Shown here: positions 27,667-36,230 of the stretch, piece by piece
Layout of the letters: every line of letters starts with the position of its first letter
Position numbering within the stretch: position 1 is the first letter of the stretch
Assembly (NCBI RefSeq): GCF_009765995.1
Contig: NZ_LMUI01000042.1
Span: forward strand, 406,592 to 470,591
Reading direction: 5' to 3'
Length of the DNA stretch: 64,000 nucleotides
Source: Methylocapsa sp. S129
GTDB lineage: Bacteria; Pseudomonadota; Alphaproteobacteria; Rhizobiales; Beijerinckiaceae
Position numbers and translations under genes: made by a program
Notes under the pieces: model-generated
Database searches by the model: none
What the model saw: only the letters and a program-made list of their open reading frames with translations
Told to the model about the DNA's origin: nothing

Positions 27667-29487
27667 TTAATTCGGATAGATTTTCAGACTGTTCGCCACG
27701 GAATCGGCGACGTGCTCCTTGGTGATGATTCCGACGACGTCGTCGCCGCGCGGGACGCCGCGTCCGCCGCGCACGACGATCGCCATGAACGCTTTCCTGC
27801 GCCACATCCGCCCGATGACGTCGAAGGCGATCGCGTCTTCGCCCGCGATCGTATAATCGCGGTTGGCGACATCGCCAAGAGAGACGCCGGTATGGGCGCC
27901 TTCGAGGCCGCGCCGCAGCCCCGTGTTGACGCGGATGACTCCAAACAGCCGGCCGCTTTTTGTCACCACGACATGGCGCAGCCGGCCTTCCGCTTCGTGC
28001 TCGCGCAAGAACGCGTCGAAGCTCTGCTCCGCCGGCAGAACGAGCACGTCGGAATCCATGACCTCGCGCGCATGGCGCACCAGGAACATATTGGCGTGCA
28101 GCGCCTTGGGAACAGCGCGCCCGCGGCGCGCCAGCTTGATCGTATAGATGTTCTCCCGCGACAGCAGTCGGCGCACGCCGACGCTCGTCGCCACCGCCAG
28201 AATCATCGGCATGACGATGTCGTAGTCGCGCGTCATCTCGAACGTCATCGTGATGGCGGTCATCACCGCGCCGGTGCCGCCCCCGACCATCGCGCCCATG
28301 CCCACCATCGCGAAGGCTGGAATGCTGAGCGGAAGAGGCACGCCCGCCGCCGCCAGCAGCGCCGCGAAACCGCCGCCGAGCGTCGCGCCCATGAACAGCG
28401 ACGGGGAAAAGATGCCGCCCGACGAGCCTGAGCCGAGGCTGGTCGATGTCGCCAGCGCCTTGCAGACAAACAGCAGCGCCAGCAGCCAGACCGTGGATGT
28501 ATGGCCGACCAGAATGCTCTCGATCGTCGCATAGCCGACGCCGTCGACATAATATTGCCCGAGCGTTCGATAGAGGACGTACATCAGGACGCCGACCAGC
28601 AGCATGCCCAGCATGTGGCGCGGATAGCGCCAGGGAATCTTGTCGAAAATATCCTCGGCCAGATGCAGGGTGCGAATGAAGGCCGCCGCGGCGACGCCTG
28701 TGAGCGCGCCCAAGACTGCATACAGGACCAGCAGCGCCACCGCGCTGGCGTCCGCGGTCAGCGGCGCCATCTGAGGGACCAGGAAGGCCGGCTGCTGCCC
28801 AAAGAACCAGCGTCCGACAAAGGTCGCCGCGCCTGTGGCGACCGCGACGGGCAAAAAAGTGCTGACGCTCACCTCCGGCAGCATCAATTCGATGGCGAAC
28901 ATCACGCCCCCGATCGGCGTGTTGAATGTCGCGGCAATGCCAGCGCCTGCGCCGGCCGCGACGAGCGCGATCCGCTGGCCGGGCGGCATCGCGACAATCT
29001 GGCCCAGGGTCGAACCCAGAGCCGAACCGATCTGAATGATGGGGCCTTCGCGCCCTACGGAAGAACCACTGCCGATCGCGAAAGCCGAAGCGAGCGATTT
29101 GACCAGAGCGACGACAGGCCGGATGATTCCCTCGCGATAGTAAATGGCGTCCATCACTTCGGGAACGCCGTGACCTTTGGCTTCGGGAGCGAAATTGCTC
29201 ACCAGGAACGTGACGATCACCGCGCCGATCACCGGGGCCAGGATGATGAAGGCGCCCCACGGGCTTGGCGCCGTGAAATCATTGGCGTCATAGGACAGCG
29301 CGAAACGCCCAGCGAAAAAAAGATTGTGGAGCAGGCCGATCAGGTCGCGAAACAGCACCGCGCCCAATCCGGTGACGATCCCAAGCGCCAGCGCCAGGAG
29401 CGTCAGATGGAGAAGGCTCAGGCTGCGACTCTCATCCTCGCTGATGGCGTCAGAATGCTCGCGATTGCCGGTGGTTTTCTCGTTCAT
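27667..29487 (-). CDS. ClC-family chloride channel/transporter with CBS domains
   Basis: A 606-residue ClC protein. The membrane part (residues 1-430) has the anion-path motifs GHGVPEV, GSGSSVGREGP (with the gating Glu) and GSGSSGGIFSPSLF. The region matching the proton Glu of the E. coli exchanger reads FAIELM: the first Glu of that pair is kept, but the proton-site Glu (E203) aligns to Leu, as in channel-type ClCs. Residues 460-600 hold two CBS domains (AREVMDSDVLVLPAEQSFDA; GIITKEHVADSV), usually nucleotide-sensing. Function as a channel rather than a 2:1 exchanger is inferred. Confidence 0.92.
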   Translation of the reverse strand: MNEKTTGNREHSDAISEDESRSLSLLHLTLLALALGIVTGLGAVLFRDLIGLLHNLFFAGRFALSYDANDFTAPSPWGAFIILAPVIGAVIVTFLVSNFAPEAKGHGVPEVMDAIYYREGIIRPVVALVKSLASAFAIGSGSSVGREGPIIQIGSALGSTLGQIVAMPPGQRIALVAAGAGAGIAATFNTPIGGVMFAIELMLPEVSVSTFLPVAVATGAATFVGRWFFGQQPAFLVPQMAPLTADASAVALLVLYAVLGALTGVAAAAFIRTLHLAEDIFDKIPWRYPRHMLGMLLVGVLMYVLYRTLGQYYVDGVGYATIESILVGHTSTVWLLALLFVCKALATSTSLGSGSSGGIFSPSLFMGATLGGGFAALLAAAGVPLPLSIPAFAMVGMGAMVGGGTGAVMTAITMTFEMTRDYDIVMPMILAVATSVGVRRLLSRENIYTIKLARRGRAVPKALHANMFLVRHAREVMDSDVLVLPAEQSFDAFLREHEAEGRLRHVVVTKSGRLFGVIRVNTGLRRGLEGAHTGVSLGDVANRDYTIAGEDAIAFDVIGRMWRRKAFMAIVVRGGRGVPRGDDVVGIITKEHVADSVANSLKIYPN

Positions 29488-29666
29488 AGCAACTTTCGGC
29501 TGGATCGCATTCGAGGGCCGGTTCGCTCGACAGCTCCGTTGGCTAGCGTGGCGCGATCGGACCGCATTACAAGTCGCCTCATTGCATGATTCCGACGAAC
29601 CGGGAAGGGGATCGACGGGAGACTTTTTCGGAGCGGCGGCAATAGCCGCTTGACGCCCTTAAGCAG

Positions 29667-29785
29667 CCGTCCCCCTCTGCCTGCGCCCCATAAACACCAG
29701 CCCCACCACCAGCGCCGCGAATACAATCGTCTCGGCAGCTACGCCAAGCCGTGGGAATTGCCGGCGAGGCAGCGGGCGGCGCGCT
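29667..29785 (-). pseudogene. EamA transporter relic with a large internal deletion
   Basis: Translation gives RRPLPRRQFPRLGVAA fused to ETIVFAALVVGLVFMGRRQR. In the intact EamA protein at 30411-31364 these two stretches are about 170 residues apart, so the relic is a sister copy that lost some 580 bases between them. DNA identity to both ends of the intact gene is high, implying a recent duplication. It has no start of its own and cannot make a transporter. Confidence 0.8.
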
Positions 29786-29985
29786 TCAGCATCATCGATT
29801 CCGAATGGGCCGAGATTAGCGATGCGCCACAGGAAAAGATGAAGCGCCGGATCGAACTGAAACAATTCGTCGCTGGCGAGGAAGTTTCTGAACTCTATGA
29901 CTGTCTCACAAGCGCCGACGCTGCGCTTTCACGTCGCGCTCTATCGCGAGGTTCGGCCCCGTTCGTTACGGACACCCCTCGGTGA
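29780..29985 (+). pseudogene. Possible C-terminal remnant of an acetyltransferase-like gene
   Basis: The plus-strand frame reads ARFSIIDSEWAEISDA then charged residues to a stop at 29985. SIIDSEW resembles the C-terminus of some RimJ-type GNAT acetyltransferases. No upstream part of such a gene remains, and the frame overlaps the EamA relic, so I regard it as debris at best. Weak assignment. Confidence 0.25.
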
Positions 29986-30313
29986 ACGCCACCATTTGGG
30001 TTCTCCCCGCCTCGATCGCCTCAAGCCGGTCGCTAGTCACTTGGCATTTAGCAGGGTCGTGAGTGATGATAAAGATCACTTTGTCCGCGGCGCGAATAAT
30101 GTCGCGCGCGTAAGCGCACCATCTTGGATGGCCTCTGCGACGGCCCTCCTCTTGGATGATTTCGTTGTCGGCACGTACCTTGGCATCCTCCGCTCTGAGC
30201 GCGCCGCATTGACCCGATGTCGATCCGGCATCCGCAATGCTGGGCGCCGCCATCGCCGCGGCGACAAGAATTATGATGGCGGACTTGCCAACAAACACGG
30301 GGCGTCGTTCCAA
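29966..30313 (-). CDS. Small secreted cysteine-containing protein, unknown function
   Basis: A 115-residue protein with a signal peptide (hydrophobic IIILVAAAMAAPSIADA, cleaved near residue 29). The mature part is hydrophilic with four cysteines (QCGALRAEDAKVRADNEIIQ; RWCAYARDIIRAADKVI; KCQVTS; C-terminal EGC), so two disulfides are possible. Amphipathic helices dominate. No family recognised. It stands alone between the EamA relic and the intact EamA gene. Confidence 0.55.
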   Translation of the reverse strand: MERRPVFVGKSAIIILVAAAMAAPSIADAGSTSGQCGALRAEDAKVRADNEIIQEEGRRRGHPRWCAYARDIIRAADKVIFIITHDPAKCQVTSDRLEAIEAGRTQMVAFTEGCP

Positions 30314-30410
30314 GCGGAGGAGGCAATCGACCTTCGTTAGCGCAGATTGTCATTCGCAGCGCATATTGGCAATCGAGGTTTTGTTTCGATCCGCCGGAGC
30401 GATTCCGTCC

Positions 30411-31364
30411 CTACCGCGCCGCCGTCACCCTCTGCCTGCGCCCCACAAACACCAGCCCCACCACCAGCGCCGCGAATACAACCGTCTCCGCGTCGATCCT
30501 CTCGCCCAGCAGCAGCGCCGACAGGCCGATGGTGATGAAGGGTTGCGCGAGTTGCGTCTGCGAGACGCGCGCGACGCCGCCGAGCGCCATGCCGGCGTTC
30601 CAGGCGAAAAAACCGAGATACATGCTCATCGCGCCGAGATAGGCGAGGCAGCCCCAGGCGAACAGCGGGACAAGCGCGGGCTCGGCTGGACGATAGAGGA
30701 AGGTCAGCGGCGCGGACAGCGGCAAGGCGAGGACGACGATCCAGGAAATGACGTCTCTTGCCGGAATTTCACGCGACAATTGGCCCGAGAGGGTATAGCC
30801 GAGCGCGGCCGAGGCGATGGCGAGCAGCAGCAGCCCGTCGCCCCATTGCAATGCGCCGCCCCCTTGCCGCAGCGCGAAGCCGCCGACGAGCAGGGCGCCG
30901 AGCACCGCGCAGACCCAGAACGACAGGGAAGGGCGCTCGCGCGCGATGAGCGCCGCGACGACAGCGGTGGCGAGCGGCAGGACGCCGACGATGACGCCGC
31001 CATGGGCGGCCGGCAAAGTGCGCATCGCAAAGCTGCTGAAGGCGGGAAAGCCGGCGGCAAGGCAAAGCGCGGCGACCGCAAGCCGCGGGAATTGCCGGCG
31101 AGGCAGTGGGCGACGCGCGGCAAGCAAAACGCCCGCTGCGATCAGGCCGGCGATCAGCGCGCGCGCCGCGGTGAGAAATTCCGGGCCGAGACTGGGCACG
31201 GCGAGGCGCGTCAATGGCAAGGTCGCGGCGAAAATCACGACGCCGAGGAAGCCCAGCAGCAGGCCGAGGCTTTCCTGTTCGCGCGTTTGCGAGGCGGCCT
31301 GACTTTGGCGCGGGGAGTCAATTTGTTGGGCGAAGGCGACCGCAGCCAAATCGGGAGCGCTCAT
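30411..31364 (-). CDS. EamA-family (DMT superfamily) transporter
   Basis: A 317-residue inner-membrane exporter with ten predicted helices in two EamA halves (about 40-165 and 185-310). Typical segments are LLGFLGVVIFAATLPLTRLA, SSFAMRTLPAAHGGVIVGVL and VSQTQLAQPFITIGLSALLL. These proteins export amino acids or other metabolites. A degraded copy lies at 29667-29785. The upstream region (31427-31509) duplicates the operator region of the MocR gene at 23988, and MocR genes are often divergent from EamA genes, suggesting that its own regulator was lost. Confidence 0.9.
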   Translation of the reverse strand: MSAPDLAAVAFAQQIDSPRQSQAASQTREQESLGLLLGFLGVVIFAATLPLTRLAVPSLGPEFLTAARALIAGLIAAGVLLAARRPLPRRQFPRLAVAALCLAAGFPAFSSFAMRTLPAAHGGVIVGVLPLATAVVAALIARERPSLSFWVCAVLGALLVGGFALRQGGGALQWGDGLLLLAIASAALGYTLSGQLSREIPARDVISWIVVLALPLSAPLTFLYRPAEPALVPLFAWGCLAYLGAMSMYLGFFAWNAGMALGGVARVSQTQLAQPFITIGLSALLLGERIDAETVVFAALVVGLVFVGRRQRVTAAR

Positions 31365-31426
31365 AGCGCGGAAAGCCGTTTCGCATGATCCATATTTGCA
31401 GCCTTGCCCATTGAATGTTTCAGGCA

Positions 31427-31509
31427 GGATCGTCGCAAGGCCTGGGATGTCCCAGAGACAGAAGGGCGCCGGGTCGCCAAACTGTCCACCGGGAGAAGCA
31501 ATACAGATG
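31427..31509 (+). promoter_or_regulatory. Duplicated MocR-type operator region next to the EamA gene
   Basis: GGATCGTCG (31427), TCCCAGAGACAGA (about 31450), CCAAACTGTCC (about 31477) and AATACAGATG (31500) match 23908-23990 in order. The distance from GGATCGTCG to ATG is 80 bases in both copies, and AAACTGT to ATACAG is 22 in both. Here the frame after the ATG does not resemble MocR and soon degenerates. This suggests an orphan operator left after loss of a divergent MocR gene, perhaps still bound in trans. Confidence 0.65.
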
Positions 31510-31588
31510 GCCGGCCAACTTGGCCAGCGCGTGCGCCTGTCGCGCGCTTGGACGAAAGCCGCGCGGCTCGCAAGAATGCTTACCAGCC

Positions 31589-33013
31589 TCAGGCCAGCGA
31601 AGGCTCTTCGATCAGAAGTCTCTTCCCGGCAAGTGCTTCTTTCCGCTTGAACGCCTCGATGTCGCGATATTGCGCAGCGGGATGGCTGGGCGGCAAATAC
31701 GGCCCCTCGCCGAACAGCTTTTCGCGCAATGTTCCCGGCCTATATTGCCGGGCATAGGCGCCGCGGCGCTGCAACTCGGGGACGAGGTGGTTGACGACAT
31801 CCTCGAATGTCTCGTGCGTCACCGCATAGGCGAGGTTGAAACCGTCGACGTCGGTCTCCTCGACCCATTCCTGCAGGATGTCGGCGACCGTCGCGGCCGA
31901 ACCGACGAAGACGGGGCCGAGGCCGCCAATCCCGCCCCAGCGCGCCAGTTCCTCAACGGTCCATGACCGGCCGCTATTGGCGAGCGTTTCGATCATCGAG
32001 GTGATCGCGTTCGACGGAACTTTCTGGATAAGGTCGGTCGGCGCGAATTGACCGAAGTCGACGCCGCTCCAGCCGGACATGAAGGTCAGCGAACCATCGT
32101 AAGACGCATAGCGCTGGTATTCCTCGAATTTGGCCTGCGCCTTGGCGTCGGTCTCGTCGACGATCACCGTCGCCAGATTATAGGTGAGAACCTTGCGCGG
32201 GTCGCGGCCCGCCGCAGCTGCGGCGGCGCGCACGGCGGCGACATAGTTCTTGAGGAAATATTTCGTCAACGACGCGGAGAATACGCATTCCGCGTTGCGG
32301 CCGGCGAAGCTCTTGCCGGCGCCCGACGATCCCGCCTGGTAAAGCAGCGGCGTGCGCTGCGGCGACGGCTCGCAGAGATGATAGCCGGGCACCTCGAAGA
32401 ACTTCCCCTTATGGCCGATCTCATGGACCTTTTCCGGATGCGCGAAGATCCGCGCCTTACGGTCGCGCACCACGGCGCCTTCCTCCCAGGACCCTTCGAA
32501 CAGCTTGTAGAGAACCTCCATATATTCCTCAGCGACCTCGTAGCGGTTATCGTGAACGCGAAGCGCGCCTTCGCCGATGTTTTTGGCGCCGCTCTGCAGA
32601 TAGGACGTTACGATATTCCAGCCGACGCGCCCCTTGGTCAGGTGGTCGGCGGTCGAAAGACGCCGCGCGAACGTATAGGGGTGTTCGAAGGTCGTCGAAG
32701 CGGTAATGCCAATGCCGAGATGTTTGGTCGCCATTGAAATCGGCACGGCGAGTTGCAGGGGATCGTTGACCGGGATCTGCGCGGCCTGCGCGATCGCGTG
32801 ATAATTGCTGGCCTTGTAGACGTCGTAATAGCCGATCACATCGGCAATGAAGATACCATCGAAGATGCCGCGTTCAAGCGTGACCGCGAGATCGGTCCAA
32901 TATTCGACGTCCTTATATTGCCAGGAGCGATCACGCGGATGCGCCCACAATCCGGGCGATTGATGCCCGACACAGTTCATCTCGAAAGCGTTGAAGCGAA
33001 TGGCTCTGGTCAT
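31589..33013 (-). CDS. NtaA/DmoA-family FMN-dependent monooxygenase (luciferase-like)
   Basis: A 474-residue flavin monooxygenase of the NtaA/SnaA/DszA/DmoA branch, which uses FMNH2 from a partner reductase to attack C-S or C-N bonds. Segments RAIRFNAFEMNCVGHQSPGL, ASTTFEHPYTFARRLSTADH and GRVGWNIVTSYLQSGAKNIG are typical. It is the last gene behind an SsuCAB-like importer, 25 bases after the ATPase gene, so the substrate is probably an imported organosulfur compound such as a sulfonate, sulfone or sulfide. Start at 33013; a frame to 33142 overlaps the ATPase gene. No flavin reductase is adjacent. Confidence 0.9.
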   Translation of the reverse strand: MTRAIRFNAFEMNCVGHQSPGLWAHPRDRSWQYKDVEYWTDLAVTLERGIFDGIFIADVIGYYDVYKASNYHAIAQAAQIPVNDPLQLAVPISMATKHLGIGITASTTFEHPYTFARRLSTADHLTKGRVGWNIVTSYLQSGAKNIGEGALRVHDNRYEVAEEYMEVLYKLFEGSWEEGAVVRDRKARIFAHPEKVHEIGHKGKFFEVPGYHLCEPSPQRTPLLYQAGSSGAGKSFAGRNAECVFSASLTKYFLKNYVAAVRAAAAAAGRDPRKVLTYNLATVIVDETDAKAQAKFEEYQRYASYDGSLTFMSGWSGVDFGQFAPTDLIQKVPSNAITSMIETLANSGRSWTVEELARWGGIGGLGPVFVGSAATVADILQEWVEETDVDGFNLAYAVTHETFEDVVNHLVPELQRRGAYARQYRPGTLREKLFGEGPYLPPSHPAAQYRDIEAFKRKEALAGKRLLIEEPSLA

Positions 33014-33038
33014 CGGGCGATCCCTTGTGGCGAAGTTT

Positions 33039-33899
33039 TCAGCGAACGGCGGCGGCCTTGGCGGGCGCCGCGCCGGAGACCTTGCCGCGTTCGAGAATTT
33101 CCGCTTTCTGAAATTCGTCGCGCAGCAGGCTCCATATCTCATGACGCAGCCGCGCGAATTCAGGCGCGGCGCGCAGGTCCTCCTGGCGCGTGCGCGATTC
33201 CAGCGGGATGTCGATCACCTGCTTGATGCGCCCGGGGCGCGAGGTCATGACGGCGACGCGTTGGCCGAGATAGACCGCTTCGTCGATGCCATGGGTGATG
33301 AAGACGATCGTCTTGCCCGATTCCTCCCAGATGCGCAGGAGTTCGCCTTGCAAAATCTCTCGCGTCTGCGCGTCGAGCGCCGCGAAGGGCTCGTCCATCA
33401 GCAGAACGTCGGGATCGTAGGCAAGGCTGCGGGCGATCGCCACACGCTGCTTCATGCCGCCGGACAGTTCGAAGGGATAGCGGTCGCCAAAGCCGGCGAG
33501 GCCGACCATGCCCAGAAAATGTTCGGCCTTTTCGGCGCGCTCGCGCCGCGCGACACCCTTCGCCTCCAGGCCGAATTCGATGTTCTTGAGCGCGGTTCGC
33601 CAGGGGAACAAAGCATATTGCTGAAAAACGAGACCGCGATCGAGCGCCGGGCCTGTTATCGGATGGCCGTCGATCAGAATTCGCCCGGAACTTGGCAAGG
33701 TCAGCCCGCCCAACAAGTCGAGCAGGGTCGACTTGCCGCAACCGCTGGGTCCGACAATCGACAGGAACTCGCCCGCTTTGACGTCGAGATTGATATTTTC
33801 GAGCGCGGTGAAAGCCTCCGCCTCCCGGGCGCGTCGTCCCGCCGCGCGTCGCACCGCGAAAGTCTTGCCGACGTTCTGGATTTGAATGGCGCTGCTCAT
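33039..33899 (-). CDS. ABC transporter ATPase, SsuB/TauB-like
   Basis: A 286-residue ATPase of the nitrate/sulfonate/taurine importer family. Walker A is GPSGCGKST (near residue 52), the Q-loop region is VFQQYALFPW, the signature LSGGMKQRVAIARSLAY, Walker B VLLMDEPFAALD, and the switch His is in FITHGIDEA. The C-terminal EDLRAAPEFARLRHEIWSLL tail is typical of SsuB/TauB. Operon with the permease, binding protein and monooxygenase. Confidence 0.92.
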   Translation of the reverse strand: MSSAIQIQNVGKTFAVRRAAGRRAREAEAFTALENINLDVKAGEFLSIVGPSGCGKSTLLDLLGGLTLPSSGRILIDGHPITGPALDRGLVFQQYALFPWRTALKNIEFGLEAKGVARRERAEKAEHFLGMVGLAGFGDRYPFELSGGMKQRVAIARSLAYDPDVLLMDEPFAALDAQTREILQGELLRIWEESGKTIVFITHGIDEAVYLGQRVAVMTSRPGRIKQVIDIPLESRTRQEDLRAAPEFARLRHEIWSLLRDEFQKAEILERGKVSGAAPAKAAAVR

Positions 33900-34034
33900 G
33901 ATGAATCCTGATGACGAAGTGGCTGCTTCGCTCCGCTCGCAAGGGCGATATAGTTCCCGGGAGCCAGGCGACCGCCGTGCCTGGCTCCCGGTTCGTCGCT
34001 GGCGTCGGGAGGGAAACGCCGCGTCGAAGCGCGT

Positions 34035-35096
34035 TCAATTGGCCGCCGCTGAATCCTTGGCGTGCGGATTGAATTCGTTGGTGTAGAGGTCGGCGGGCTT
34101 GAGCTTGCCGGTCGGCACGATGCCCGCTTTCTCGACGAGGTCGAGCCAGAACGCGAGATCCTGCGCGTTGTTCAACGCGTGCGGCGCCCAGCGCAACTTG
34201 CTGTAATCCTCCTTGCGGTCCTTGTTGTAGAGATCGGGCAGGAAGGCGGTGTCGAGGCGGCCGCGCTCAATGCCGAGCTTGATGACCTCGGCGGGATGCG
34301 TATTGGCCCACTCGGCGGCGTCCGAGATCGCGGAGACATAGGCCCTCACGAGGTCGGGATGCTCGGCGATGAACTTGTCGCTGGCCATCGTGCCGCCGCG
34401 GGTGATGAAGCGGCCCGCGATATCGGAGACGGAAAACAACTGGCGGAAGTCGCCCTTGCGGACCAGTTGGATGTTCAGCGGCGCGTAAGCGATGATGGCG
34501 TCGACGCCGCCTTGCTGAAGCACCTGCTCAAGCTGGGCCTGCGGCACCGGGACGATGCTGACGTCGTCCTTGGCGACGCCGCGCTTGGACAGCCAGTCGA
34601 GCGCGAACCAGACGCCCGAGAAGCTCGGATAGGTCGTGCCGATGCGCTTGCCCTTGAGATCCTGCGCGGTCTTGATCGGGCCCTTGTCGAGTACGACAAG
34701 GCCGTCGCCGGCGATGTCGGGATTGAACGGCAGCGTCGAGGACACGACCTCTTTCGCCTTCAGGCCCTTGTCCAGCGCATTGATGAAATAGGCGTAGTCG
34801 GAAAAGGGCGCGAAATCGAGCGCGCCGCTGTCGAGCGCCACCGTATATTGGTCCCAGGGAACGACTTCGAGTTCGTCCTTGACGCCATATTTCTTGAAGA
34901 AGCCCTGCGCGTCGGCGACTTCGACCAGTTCGAAGCCGGACGTCCATCCGTTGTTCAACGGCGGAAAGAAAATCTTGATGGTCTTGAGATCGTCGGCGCT
35001 CGCTGCGCCGGTCGCGAGGGCGACGCCGGCGGCCAGCAGAAGCATTCTGGCGATGCGCCTTGCGGACGTCGCTGAGAGTAATCGGGATAAAGCCAT
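34035..35096 (-). CDS. ABC importer substrate-binding protein, SsuA/TauA-like
   Basis: A 353-residue periplasmic protein with a signal peptide (residues 1-34, ending ATGAASA). The mature sequence KIFFPPLNNGWTSGFELVEV, DLKGKRIGTTYPSFSGVWFA and FITRGGTMASDKFIAEHPDL fits the SsuA/THI5-like NMT1 family. It should present a sulfonate or related anion to the permease at 35168. Start at 35096, not 35228, because the frame upstream lacks a signal and overlaps the permease end. Confidence 0.88.
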   Translation of the reverse strand: MALSRLLSATSARRIARMLLLAAGVALATGAASADDLKTIKIFFPPLNNGWTSGFELVEVADAQGFFKKYGVKDELEVVPWDQYTVALDSGALDFAPFSDYAYFINALDKGLKAKEVVSSTLPFNPDIAGDGLVVLDKGPIKTAQDLKGKRIGTTYPSFSGVWFALDWLSKRGVAKDDVSIVPVPQAQLEQVLQQGGVDAIIAYAPLNIQLVRKGDFRQLFSVSDIAGRFITRGGTMASDKFIAEHPDLVRAYVSAISDAAEWANTHPAEVIKLGIERGRLDTAFLPDLYNKDRKEDYSKLRWAPHALNNAQDLAFWLDLVEKAGIVPTGKLKPADLYTNEFNPHAKDSAAAN

Positions 35097-35167
35097 TTTG
35101 TTTTCCTTTGCGGTGGAGAAAGGCAAGCGTCGGCGAAGCGCGCAGCGCCTCGCCAGGTTCGAACGCG

Positions 35168-36031
35168 TCAGGGATTGATGTCCTGCTTCCAGGCGGTCAG
35201 CCGCCGCTCCAGCGCGACGAGTCCCCAATTGCTCGCGATGCCAAGAAGCGCGAGCACGATCACGCCGACATAAAGCAGGTGGATGCTCATCAGATATTGG
35301 GCGTTGACGATGAGATAGCCCAGGCCGCTGCTCGCGCCGACCATTTCGGAAACAACCAGCATCAGGAACGAATAGGTCGCCGCCAATCGCATGCCGGTGA
35401 TGACGGAGGGGGCGGCGGAGGGGGCCACAACCTTGATGAAAATGCGCCAGTCGGGCAGGCCGACGGAGCGGGCGTATTTGATCAAGGCGGGATCGGCTTG
35501 CCGCACGCCATTGACGGTCCCAAGCAGGATCGGCCAGACAACCACCCAGTAGATGATCGCGATATTAGTGGCGTAGCCGATGCCGAAGAACAGGATGAAG
35601 GCCGGAAACAGCGAAACCGGATTGGTCTGCCTGAGAAGCTGGAGCAGCGGGTTGAAATAGGCTTCCAGCGGCCGGTACCAGCCTAACAGAACGCCCAGCG
35701 GAATCGCAGTGACGATTCCAAGGCCGAAGCCGCCGGCCGCGCGTCCCACGCTGACCAGAACCTGCGGCAGCAACTTGCCGGCGAGCGCATATTCGACGCC
35801 CTTGACGATGATTTCGGAGAATGGCGGCAGAAAGGTGCGATTGATCAGGCCCAACCGCGGCGCGAGTTCCCAGAGCAACAGAAACGCCGCGATCGCCGCC
35901 GTATTGCGGACCAAAGGCTCGACGTTTCGCCAGAGGGCCTGAATGCGCGAGGGCGTCGCGCTTTGCTCGAAGCGGGAGCCCCCAAGGCGCTGCTCGGCGG
36001 TTGGCAACGTCTCGGCGGTTTGCAGCGTCAT
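35168..36031 (-). CDS. ABC importer permease, SsuC/TauC-like
   Basis: A 287-residue permease, first gene of the operon. About six helices; LLWELAPRLGLINRTFLPPF at the N-terminal side, IALLLLRQ-like segment LLRQTNPVSLFPAFILFFGI, and the EAA-type loop KYARSVGLPDWRIFIKVV followed by APSAAPSVITGMRLA. These are standard for the sulfonate/nitrate/taurine class. A 14-bp stem hairpin sits just before its start (36040-36080). Confidence 0.9.
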   Translation of the reverse strand: MTLQTAETLPTAEQRLGGSRFEQSATPSRIQALWRNVEPLVRNTAAIAAFLLLWELAPRLGLINRTFLPPFSEIIVKGVEYALAGKLLPQVLVSVGRAAGGFGLGIVTAIPLGVLLGWYRPLEAYFNPLLQLLRQTNPVSLFPAFILFFGIGYATNIAIIYWVVVWPILLGTVNGVRQADPALIKYARSVGLPDWRIFIKVVAPSAAPSVITGMRLAATYSFLMLVVSEMVGASSGLGYLIVNAQYLMSIHLLYVGVIVLALLGIASNWGLVALERRLTAWKQDINP

Positions 36032-36039
36032 GGCCCGGT

Positions 36040-36080
36040 CCCCACGGAAGCGATGCGAGGTCCGCGTCGCTTCCGTGGGG
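36040..36080 (-). promoter_or_regulatory. Leader hairpin upstream of the SsuC-like gene
   Basis: CCCCACGGAAGCGA (36040-36053) and TCGCTTCCGTGGGG (36067-36080) form a perfect 14-bp stem with a 13-base loop, ending nine bases before the start codon at 36031. An AT-rich promoter-like segment lies further upstream (36095-36135). In the leader RNA the stem would sit where a ribosome site is expected, so translational or attenuation control is possible. Confidence 0.55.
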
Positions 36081-36230
36081 GTAGGGTTAGATCGAAAATT
36101 ATTCTTTGTCTATAGAATTAATATAAATATAGGAGTCCATATTGCCGCAGGGTGTCGACGGCGGCGATTTCATCGTCGCTCCGCGCGCGCGGTATCGGCC
36201 GCGATCCACCGAAATTTCGATCCAAACGCC

